Source of the DNA: Bacteroidia bacterium | Lineage (GTDB): Bacteria; Bacteroidota; Bacteroidia; 2-12-FULL-35-15 | Assembly (NCBI GenBank): GCA_020051175.1 | Contig: JAGVJJ010000010.1 | Location: 1 to 64,000, forward strand | DNA: 64,000 bases | Direction of reading: 5' to 3' | Made by a program: the position numbers and the translations under genes | Shown here: piece after piece, positions 44,876-52,679 of the stretch | How positions within the stretch are numbered: the stretch's first letter is position 1 | Layout of the letters: the number at the start of each line of letters is the position of its first letter | The notes under the pieces: generated by a model | Databases searched by the model: none | Told to the model about the DNA's origin: nothing | The model's input: the letters and a program-made list of their open reading frames with translations, nothing else

Positions 44876-45775
44876 ATGAGCTGGAAAGTATATATAAAAG
44901 GTTATAAGTCGTTTCTTACGCTTGAGAAATCATTGTCGGCCAACTCGATCGAAGGATATATGCGTGATGTTGAAAAGCTCATTCAATTTCTTGAGCAGGA
45001 ACAGGGTGCTATAGGCCCCAAAGAAGTGGATTTAAAACATTTACAGGCCTTTTTGGTATGGGTAAACGAGCTTGGCATGAGTGCCACCAGCCAGGCCAGA
45101 ATTATTAGCGGAATCAAAGGCTTTTACAAATACCTGATGCTGGAAGATGTATTGAACCATGACCCAACCGCTTTATTGGAAGCACCAAAACTTGGCAGGA
45201 AGCTTCCGGATGTGCTGAATGTAGAAGAAATCAATAAAATAATTGATGCCGTTGACCTGAGCAAGCCCGGTGGTGCGCGAAATAAAGCAATGCTTGAAAC
45301 ACTGTATAGCTGCGGGCTACGTGTAAGTGAACTGGTGAACTTAAAGATATCCAGCCTCTATTTTAATGATGGTTTTGTAAAAGTTATCGGGAAGGGTGAT
45401 AAGGAAAGGCTTGTGCCTATTGGGCATACAGCTATTAAATACATCACTATTTATAAAAATGAAGTGCGTGTTCATGAAACACCTAAAAAGGACCAGGAAG
45501 ATGTATTGTTTTTAAATGGGCGTGGTACAGCCCTTTCCAGAGTAATGGTATTTACCATTATTAAACAGCTGGCTGCAAAAACCGGGTTAAAGAAACATAT
45601 TAGCCCACATACCTTCCGGCACTCTTTTGCAACCCACCTGATTGAAGGAGGAGCTGATTTGCGTGCCGTACAGGAAATGCTGGGTCATGAATCCATTACT
45701 ACCACTGAAATATATACGCATCTTGATAGAGAATATTTAAGGCAGGCAATTATACAGTTTCATCCGCGATCTTAA
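44876..45775 (+). CDS. xerD: Site-specific tyrosine recombinase XerD-like
   Basis: A 299-residue chromosome-dimer-resolution type recombinase. The SAM-like N-terminal domain (about 5-90) precedes a catalytic domain with the full set R149 (CGLRVSEL), K173 (GKGDKERL), H245 and R248 (HTFRHSFATHL), H271 (LGHESI) and Y280 (TEIYTHL). Length and motifs fit XerC/XerD, and no phage or integron feature is near, so a housekeeping role on dif is likely. It lies between aroQ and aroB. Confidence 0.93.
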   Translation: MSWKVYIKGYKSFLTLEKSLSANSIEGYMRDVEKLIQFLEQEQGAIGPKEVDLKHLQAFLVWVNELGMSATSQARIISGIKGFYKYLMLEDVLNHDPTALLEAPKLGRKLPDVLNVEEINKIIDAVDLSKPGGARNKAMLETLYSCGLRVSELVNLKISSLYFNDGFVKVIGKGDKERLVPIGHTAIKYITIYKNEVRVHETPKKDQEDVLFLNGRGTALSRVMVFTIIKQLAAKTGLKKHISPHTFRHSFATHLIEGGADLRAVQEMLGHESITTTEIYTHLDREYLRQAIIQFHPRS

Positions 45776-45816
45776 GGTTTCATGTTTAAAGTTCCAGGTT
45801 TCAAGTTGTTGCAACA
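45776..45816. repeat. Degenerate GTTTCA/GTTCCAGG direct repeats
   Basis: The short interval between convergent xerD and aroB consists of near copies GGTTTCATG, GTTCCAGG and GTTTCAAGTTG. No hairpin is clear. It is probably a short microsatellite-like remnant. Confidence 0.35.
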
Positions 45817-45822
45817 TGAGAC

Positions 45823-46899
45823 TTATCGAACTGTATTAATATAATAATTCAAGGCTTCACGTGCCAAATCAGTAGACGCAGTTTGGTTAATTTCACATTT
45901 TCCGATTTCAGAAAGCAGAGAGAAGTTTAGCTTTCCATTTGTGTTTTTCTTATCGTGGAACATCAGTTCCGTAATATGTTCCACGGCTGGCTTTTCAATA
46001 ACATGGTACGGATAAAGCGATGAAATATAAGTAGTTATTTCTCTTAACGATTCATCTGGCAGGCCGGTAATTTTATTCGACAACCAGGCTTCGCAAACCA
46101 TGCCCATTGCAATGGCTTCGCCATGCAGTAAAGGTTGGCCGGATTCAAGAAAATGACTTTCAATGGCATGACCAACCGTGTGGCCAAAATTCAGGGCTTT
46201 CCGTATGCTTTTTTCGAATGGATCCTCGCTTACAATTTTGTTTTTGATGCGAATGGAAGTCTCTATCAGTTTACTGATACTTTCCGGGGAAGAAGTATTC
46301 GTTTTTTTTATTTTTTGCCAGTAGCCGGGATCGGCAATCAGGCCATGTTTAATTACTTCAGCAAATCCTGATAAAAGTTGCCTGTTATCCAGCGTAGCAA
46401 TAAAATCAGGGTTTACAAAAACAGCTTTAGGATTGTTAAATACCCCTACCAGGTTCTTTACATGGTTCAGGTCAATGCCCACTTTGCCTCCAACGGAAGC
46501 ATCCACCTGTGCAAGTAAGGTAGTAGGGATATTGATAAATGCAATGCCACGTTTAAAAGTAGAAGCTACAAAGCCACCCATATCCCCAATCACACCGCCA
46601 CCGAGGTTAACAAACAGGGCCTGCCTGTCGGCACCCAGTTCATCCAGCGTTACCCATAGCTGGGCACAGACTTCAATATTTTTGTTTTCTTCCCCGCTTT
46701 CAATTTCAATGATTTCAGCATCCTCAAAAGCCGGAATTTCCGCTACTAACTGTGGGTAACAGCATTTTAATGAATTCTCATCAACTAAGATAAACAGCCT
46801 GGAAAACCGTTCCCTGCGGGTTTCTATGAAAGTATTGATTTCTGAAGCGATGTCTTTAGACACAGCAATGGTATAGTCAGAAGTTTTGATTTTTGCCAT
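45823..46899 (-). CDS. aroB: 3-dehydroquinate synthase
   Basis: A 358-residue enzyme making 3-dehydroquinate from DAHP, the second shikimate step. The NAD-binding stretch NLGGGVIGDMGGF (98-110) and IPTTLLAQVDASVGGK (124-139) are conserved. The zinc ligands are E181 (AEVIKHG), H240 (FGHTVGHAIE) and H259 (LLHGEAIAMG). With aroQ 1.1 kb away it forms a shikimate pair split by xerD, all three possibly grouped by history and not by regulation. The length is normal. Confidence 0.96.
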   Translation of the reverse strand: MAKIKTSDYTIAVSKDIASEINTFIETRRERFSRLFILVDENSLKCCYPQLVAEIPAFEDAEIIEIESGEENKNIEVCAQLWVTLDELGADRQALFVNLGGGVIGDMGGFVASTFKRGIAFINIPTTLLAQVDASVGGKVGIDLNHVKNLVGVFNNPKAVFVNPDFIATLDNRQLLSGFAEVIKHGLIADPGYWQKIKKTNTSSPESISKLIETSIRIKNKIVSEDPFEKSIRKALNFGHTVGHAIESHFLESGQPLLHGEAIAMGMVCEAWLSNKITGLPDESLREITTYISSLYPYHVIEKPAVEHITELMFHDKKNTNGKLNFSLLSEIGKCEINQTASTDLAREALNYYINTVR

Positions 46900-47059
46900 A
46901 AGAGAATATCACCAATTATAAAAAAAACAGGAAGCAAGGCTTATACCTACTTTTTTTGCTTAAAAGTAACAATAAATTAAACGGTTGTGCGTTTTACGTC
47001 CTGAATTTAGGAGACTTGTTAAACGTATGTTATCCTTAAAAAATAAATAGCCGGAATCC

Positions 47060-47090
47060 TTTTTTTTCAGTTTATTCTTATGTAGCTTTG
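47060..47090 (+). promoter_or_regulatory. Probable promoter of the patatin-like gene
   Basis: TAGCTTTG (47083-47090) fits TAnnTTTG exactly, and TTTT stands where TTTG is expected 19 bases upstream. Initiation near 47096 would leave a leader of fewer than 20 bases before the ATG at 47114. Confidence 0.5.
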
Positions 47091-47113
47091 CAGTCTCTAT
47101 TTCAGTCCTCATA

Positions 47114-49408
47114 ATGTTTTCAGGTTTTTCTAAATTTCACCTTTTTTTTTCAGCACTTCTTCTATTCTTTCAATTTCAGTTAAAAGCACAAAAAGTTGGA
47201 GTTGTATTCAGTGGTGGTGGGGCAGCTGGTTATGCACATATCGGGGTATTAAAGGCACTGGAAGAAAACAATATTCCCGTAGATTATATTGCCGGTACAT
47301 CGCAAGGCTCTATTATTGGTTCCATGTATGCTATTGGCTTTTCTCCTGCAGAAATAGAAGCATTTGTTAAAACAGAATCCTATAAAAACATGGCCATAGC
47401 GGTCATTGAAGAAAAATATGCTTATTATTTTAAAAAGCGCGAGGCTAATCCCTCGTGGCTTGCTTTTAAATTGGCGCTTGATTCTACGATAAAGGTGAAA
47501 ATCCCAACCAATGTTATGTCACCCATAGCACTTGACTTTGGGACCATGGAATTCACAGCCGGACCATCGGCTGCAGCCAACTATAATTTTGACAGCTTAT
47601 TTATCCCTTTCCGCTGTGTAGCAGCTGATATCGACAAGAAAGAACCTGTAATATTTAAAAGCGGTGATTTGGGTGAAGCTGTGCGTGCTTCTATTTCATA
47701 CCCTTTTTATATCCCACCTGTAGTTGTAGATGGCAGATTGCTTTTTGATGGGGGCATGTACAATAACTTTCCATCGAACGTAATGTACGATGATTTTTAT
47801 CCTGATTTTATTATTGGCAGTACAGTAGCGGCCAATAGCGGTTTACCCGATGAGGAGAACGTTTTTTCCCAGCTTCGTTCCATGCTGGTAAGTAAAACCA
47901 ATTTCGATATACCCTGCGAAGGTGGTATTGTTATCCATCCCGAAACCAATGTGAGCCTGTTTGATTTCAGCAATCCGCAACCCACTATAGATAGTGGCTA
48001 TGTGGCTACCATGCGTGTTATTGAATTTATAAAGCAGCATACGGAGCGGAGAAGCAATCCTGAAGAATTAGCAAAAAAACGCAAAGCATTCAGAAACAAA
48101 ATACCGCCAATTGTTTTTGACAAAATTTATATTGAGGGGCTTACCAAAAGCCAGTCGGACTATGCACAAAGCATACTAAGGCACAAGAGCAAGCAACTTA
48201 CCATGGAAGAAATCAAAGAAGGTTATTTCAGACTTGCGTCCGATAATAAAATCACCTATATCTATCCTAAGGCCAAATTTAATAAAGAAACCGGATTTTA
48301 TGACTTGTACCTGAAAATCAAGAAAGAAAAAGATATCATAACATACATAGGGGGAAATTTCTCTAACCGTCCTATTACACAGGGTTATTTTGGGATACAA
48401 TACAATTACCTGAGTTTTTTTGCAACGGAGATAATGGCCAATGCCCACTTTGGCAAGCTATACAGTTCGGTACAGGTAAAAACACGGTTTGATTTCCCTT
48501 TCCGTACTCCTTTTTATATTGAACCTAACTTTACATGGAATAAGTTTGACTATTACTCCAGCAGCAATGCTTTCCTGGCAGATATAAAACCGCCTTACCT
48601 GAAAATAAATGAACAATACGGTTATGTAAACATGGGGGTTCCAACAGGGAAAAAGGGCCGTATTATTGCCGGTGGTGGCGCTGCACGTATTACGGATACT
48701 TATTACCAGACCAACAATTTTCTGGAAAAAGACACTGCCGATGAAACGGATTTTGATGTTTATACTTCACAAGCTTATTATGAAGTAAATTCTCTTAACC
48801 GTAAACAGTACGCCAACCAGGGAGAATATTACAATATTGGCCTGAGGTATGTAAGTGGGCTGGAAACAAATATTCCTGGATCTACTTCGGCCGATACAAC
48901 TATATTTAAGAATAACCATGAATGGTTTACATTCAAAATCATGGGTGAGCGTTATTTTAACAGAAGGGGTACCTTAAAAATAGGTTTTTCGGGTGAGGCT
49001 GTTTATTCTACCCAGAACTTTTTTAATAACTATACTGCCAGTATATTATCAGCACCAGCATTTCAGCCTACACCAGATAGTAAAACCATTTTCCTTGAGA
49101 ATTACCGTGCCAATCAATACGCGGCTGGCGGAATTAAATTTGTCGTGAATTTTCGTAAAAACATTGAGCTGCGCGCTGAAGGCTACATCTTCCAGCCCTT
49201 TCAGGCAATTAATAAAACTGATGACTTAAAAGCTGTTTATGGCCCTACCCTTTTCACCCAGCACTATATAGGTATGGGAGCAATTGTATGGAATACCCCC
49301 GTAGGCCCTATGAGTTTCAGTGTAAACTATTATGACCAGGTAAAAAATCCTTTTTCTATTCTTTTCCACTTTGGTTACGTGATGTTTAATAAGCGTTCCT
49401 TGGAATAA
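47114..49408 (+). CDS. Patatin-like phospholipase with outer-membrane barrel
   Basis: A 764-residue exported protein. After the signal peptide (to about residue 25) a patatin domain has the oxyanion loop SGGGAAG (33-39), nucleophile S63 in GTSQG, and D212 in FDGGMYNNFP as the catalytic dyad partner. From about 320 there is a POTRA-like segment (IVFDKIYIEGLTKSQSDYA), and then a C-terminal half (about 390-764) of amphipathic strands ending VMFNKRSLE, as in BamA/Omp85-type barrels. The architecture is that of type Vd (PlpD) secretion proteins. It may release or expose the lipase, and no neighbour helps. Confidence 0.88.
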   Translation: MFSGFSKFHLFFSALLLFFQFQLKAQKVGVVFSGGGAAGYAHIGVLKALEENNIPVDYIAGTSQGSIIGSMYAIGFSPAEIEAFVKTESYKNMAIAVIEEKYAYYFKKREANPSWLAFKLALDSTIKVKIPTNVMSPIALDFGTMEFTAGPSAAANYNFDSLFIPFRCVAADIDKKEPVIFKSGDLGEAVRASISYPFYIPPVVVDGRLLFDGGMYNNFPSNVMYDDFYPDFIIGSTVAANSGLPDEENVFSQLRSMLVSKTNFDIPCEGGIVIHPETNVSLFDFSNPQPTIDSGYVATMRVIEFIKQHTERRSNPEELAKKRKAFRNKIPPIVFDKIYIEGLTKSQSDYAQSILRHKSKQLTMEEIKEGYFRLASDNKITYIYPKAKFNKETGFYDLYLKIKKEKDIITYIGGNFSNRPITQGYFGIQYNYLSFFATEIMANAHFGKLYSSVQVKTRFDFPFRTPFYIEPNFTWNKFDYYSSSNAFLADIKPPYLKINEQYGYVNMGVPTGKKGRIIAGGGAARITDTYYQTNNFLEKDTADETDFDVYTSQAYYEVNSLNRKQYANQGEYYNIGLRYVSGLETNIPGSTSADTTIFKNNHEWFTFKIMGERYFNRRGTLKIGFSGEAVYSTQNFFNNYTASILSAPAFQPTPDSKTIFLENYRANQYAAGGIKFVVNFRKNIELRAEGYIFQPFQAINKTDDLKAVYGPTLFTQHYIGMGAIVWNTPVGPMSFSVNYYDQVKNPFSILFHFGYVMFNKRSLE

Positions 49409-49532
49409 ATTCCTGTTTATCAATTAATTACCAAAAAACGCCCGCTTACCAATCGGCCAAAATGGTTATTTGGCTGATTATCAATATCTTAAATAAGTTG
49501 ATTTCATTTATTTTTTCCATTTTACCGGTTTT

Positions 49533-49564
49533 TTTGAATATTCAACAGATTTTATCTAAGTTTG
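49533..49564 (+). promoter_or_regulatory. Probable promoter of hppA
   Basis: TTTG (49533-49536), 20 bases, then TAAGTTTG (49557-49564) agrees with the Bacteroidota consensus. The leader would be about 100 bases. Confidence 0.65.
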
Positions 49565-49673
49565 CAGCCCGTTTCATAATTTAACATATATAACTTGTTA
49601 AAAATGAAGTATTTAACAAATATACATTCGTAGTTAAACAATATACATCAATAATTAAAATTAAATAAGGAAT

Positions 49674-52202
49674 ATGAACGAAAGCGTAATTTATTTGGTT
49701 CCCGCCTTAGGGATTCTAGGATTATTAGTAATGGCGATTAAATCGGCTTGGGTGAGTAAACAAGATGCCGGTGAAAAAAACATGCAGGAGCTTGCTGGCT
49801 ATATTGCTGATGGCGCTATGGCATTTTTAAAGGCAGAATGGAAGGTACTTAGTATTTTCGTTGTATTTGCTGCCGCTCTGTTGGCGTATTCCGGTACTGT
49901 TCATGAAATTAATGGCAAGCCAATCCATTCCAGCTGGATTATTTCTATTTCGTTTATTATAGGTGCTGTTTTTTCAGCTACTGCCGGATATATCGGTATG
50001 AAGGTAGCAACTAAAGCAAATGTTCGTACAACCCAAGCTGCACGCACAAGCTTAAAACAAGCATTGAAAGTTTCTTTTACAGGTGGAACTGTAATGGGCC
50101 TTGGTGTTGCCGGTTTGGCCGTACTGGGATTGGGCGGGTTGTTTATTGCTTTCCTGAATATTTTTGCCGATTTAGGTGAAAACACCGTTAAAACTGCAAT
50201 CGAAGTATTAACTGGTTTTTCATTAGGTGCTGAGTCTATCGCGTTATTTGCACGTGTTGGTGGTGGTATTTATACAAAAGCGGCTGACGTTGGAGCGGAT
50301 TTGGTAGGTAAAGTTGAGGCAGGAATCCCGGAGGATGATGTTCGTAACCCTGCAACTATTGCTGACAACGTTGGTGATAACGTAGGTGACGTTGCTGGTA
50401 TGGGTGCTGATTTATTTGGTTCCTACGTAGCAACAATTCTTGCAACAATGGTATTGGGACAAGAGATTGTGCTGGTTGATAATTTTAAAGGTATGTCACC
50501 TATCTTATTGCCAATGGTAATTTGTGGTTTGGGTATCGTTTTTTCTATTGTAGGAACATGGTTTGTAACAATCAAAGATGATAAATCCAATGTGCAGAAT
50601 GCCTTAAACTTAGGAAACTGGGCTTCCATGTTATTGACCGTTATAGCATCTTATTTTGTAGTAATGTGGATGTTGCCTGAAGGTGATATTTTCCTGCGTG
50701 ATACCAAATTTACAAAATTGGGGGTTTTTATGGCAATCGTTGTTGGTACAATAGTAGGTGCCATCATGAGTATTGTTACTGAGTATTACACGGCAATGGG
50801 TAAGGCACCAGTATTGTCTATTATTCAGCAATCATCAACAGGCCACGCTACCAATATCATTGGTGGTTTATCAGTAGGTATGAAATCTACCGTTATTCCA
50901 ATCCTTACTTTGGCAGGCGGTATTATGGGTTCCTACTATTGTGCAGGTTTGTACGGTGTTGCAATTGCAGCAGCCGGTATGATGGCTACAACAGCAATGC
51001 AGTTAGCTATCGATGCTTTTGGTCCAATTGCAGATAACGCAGGTGGTATTGCTGAGATGAGCCAGTTACCTCCAGAAGTGCGTGAACGTACAGATAATCT
51101 GGATGCTGTTGGTAACACCACTGCAGCAACAGGAAAAGGGTTTGCGATTGCTTCTGCTGCTTTAACTTCATTGGCACTATTTGCAGCCTTTGTTGGAATA
51201 GCCGGGATTGATGCAATTGATATCTACAAAGCTCCGGTGCTGGCAGGTTTATTTGTTGGTGGTATGATTCCGTTCATATTCTCTGCATTGTGTATCCAGG
51301 CGGTTGGTAAAGCAGCAATGGACATGGTTCAGGAGGTTAGACGCCAGTTTCGCGAAATTCCTGGAATTATGGAATACAAAGCAAAACCGGAATACGAAAA
51401 ATGTGTTGCTATCTCTACAAAGGCTTCTATCCGCGAAATGATGATGCCAGGAGCTATTGCTTTAGTTACTCCTTTGATTGTTGGTTTCACGCTAGGACCT
51501 GAAGTACTGGGTGGTTTGCTGGCAGGTGTAACAGTGTCTGGTGTTTTGATGGGTATCTTCCAATCAAATGCCGGTGGTGCTTGGGACAACGCTAAAAAAT
51601 CATTCGAAAAAGGAGTATTGATCAATGGTGAAATGTTCTACAAAAAGTCTGAGCCTCACAAAGCATCTGTAACCGGTGACACTGTTGGAGATCCGTTCAA
51701 AGATACTTCCGGACCGTCAATGAATATCCTTATTAAACTGATGTCTATCGTATCCCTTGTAATTGCACCATATATTGCAGAACCTGCAAGTGGAAAAGCT
51801 TGTGGTGATGACCATGGAATGGCAAAAGAGTGCTCTATGGGTGGCGGACAAGGTGCTTGCTGTCATGGCGGTGAAGCAATGGGGGAAATGAAATGCGATA
51901 TGAGCAAATGCGCATCAATGACCAAAGAAGAATGTGCAAAAATGTGCGATGAAAAAGGCTGTACTCCAGAAGAAAAAGCTTATTGTATGAGCATGTATGG
52001 CGCTGATGGTAAATTTATTGGTGCTAAGTGCGACATGAACAAATGCATGAACATGACAAAAGAAGAATGTGCAGCATATTGCGATTCCATGAAATGCTCC
52101 CCTGAAGAAAAAGCTATATGTATTGAACACGCGGGTAAAGGCTCAAAACCACGTTCCTGTGATCATCATGCAGCTGAAGAACATGAAGGACACGGGCACT
52201 AA
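49674..52202 (+). CDS. hppA: Membrane-bound pyrophosphatase with Cys-rich C-terminal extension
   Basis: An 842-residue ion-pumping pyrophosphatase. Residues 1-700 show about 16 transmembrane helices with the family motifs [11 protein letters not shown] and [21 protein letters not shown] for pyrophosphate and Mg binding. [10 protein letters not shown] has Ala at the position that marks the K+-dependent class. The pumped ion (Na+ or H+) cannot be decided. After the last helix ([10 protein letters not shown]) an unusual tail of about 135 residues (from 708) carries 17 Cys and many Met, His, Lys and Glu. It includes two 45-residue repeats with identical six-Cys spacing and ends in [12 protein letters not shown]. 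Normal family members stop near the final helix. It is a single gene with its own promoter and terminator. Confidence 0.95.
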   Translation: MNESVIYLVPALGILGLLVMAIKSAWVSKQDAGEKNMQELAGYIADGAMAFLKAEWKVLSIFVVFAAALLAYSGTVHEINGKPIHSSWIISISFIIGAVFSATAGYIGMKVATKANVRTTQAARTSLKQALKVSFTGGTVMGLGVAGLAVLGLGGLFIAFLNIFADLGENTVKTAIEVLTGFSLGAESIALFARVGGGIYTKAADVGADLVGKVEAGIPEDDVRNPATIADNVGDNVGDVAGMGADLFGSYVATILATMVLGQEIVLVDNFKGMSPILLPMVICGLGIVFSIVGTWFVTIKDDKSNVQNALNLGNWASMLLTVIASYFVVMWMLPEGDIFLRDTKFTKLGVFMAIVVGTIVGAIMSIVTEYYTAMGKAPVLSIIQQSSTGHATNIIGGLSVGMKSTVIPILTLAGGIMGSYYCAGLYGVAIAAAGMMATTAMQLAIDAFGPIADNAGGIAEMSQLPPEVRERTDNLDAVGNTTAATGKGFAIASAALTSLALFAAFVGIAGIDAIDIYKAPVLAGLFVGGMIPFIFSALCIQAVGKAAMDMVQEVRRQFREIPGIMEYKAKPEYEKCVAISTKASIREMMMPGAIALVTPLIVGFTLGPEVLGGLLAGVTVSGVLMGIFQSNAGGAWDNAKKSFEKGVLINGEMFYKKSEPHKASVTGDTVGDPFKDTSGPSMNILIKLMSIVSLVIAPYIAEPASGKACGDDHGMAKECSMGGGQGACCHGGEAMGEMKCDMSKCASMTKEECAKMCDEKGCTPEEKAYCMSMYGADGKFIGAKCDMNKCMNMTKEECAAYCDSMKCSPEEKAICIEHAGKGSKPRSCDHHAAEEHEGHGH

Positions 52203-52221
52203 GGAAAACGTTTAAAACAGG

Positions 52222-52259
52222 AACGCATAAAGACTTTAACAGTTTTTATGCGTTTTTTT
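52222..52259 (+). terminator. Intrinsic terminator of hppA
   Basis: AACGCATAAA (52222-52231) pairs with TTTATGCGTT (52244-52253) and is followed by a T run, 20 bases after the stop. Confidence 0.88.
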
Positions 52260-52266
52260 ATTTCTT

Positions 52267-52418
52267 AGAAACTATTTAAATTTTAGTCATTTATTTTATT
52301 ATTGCACCCAACAGTCTTCCACAGGCTCAGACTGACTGCGCGCTGGTCATATTGAGCTTGTCGAAATATGGGCGATGGTTTCGTCTGTTTTTTACTTGAT
52401 TGAAATTTAAACAGTTTC
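52267..52418. repeat. MITE-like element with 19-bp imperfect terminal inverted repeats
   Basis: AGAAACTATTTAAATTTTA (52267-52285) and the segment at 52400-52418 are reverse complements at 17 of 19 positions. The middle contains GCGCGCTGGTC and GAGCTTGTCGAA, as at 3297-3544 and 42835-42905. The 152-bp length and ends (CTGTTTAAATTT) match the element at 3401-3544. The other 260 bases before the LRR gene show nothing recognisable. Confidence 0.65.
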
Positions 52419-52679
52419 TTAAACTTTAAAAATAGTTGAGTGTTAAGCTCTTGGACATTTCTTATTTTTTTCATCTTCTTGTATATTTCAGTTAAATTTC
52501 TTAATTTTCAAAATCTAAACAAACGGTCTACCTGCTATTTAGAGAATTACCCCACACAAATTATTGTAAAGCACACTTCATAATCTTAGAGACCCACAAA
52601 GCTCAGATTGCAGAACGAATCAATACTTAAAATTAATATTTGCTTGAAATTCAATTAGTTAAACTTAACAAATGGAAAC

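Noticed and set aside
44876..45775. Integrase of a mobile element
   Set aside because: Length and motifs fit housekeeping XerD. No att sites, cargo or tRNA lie near.
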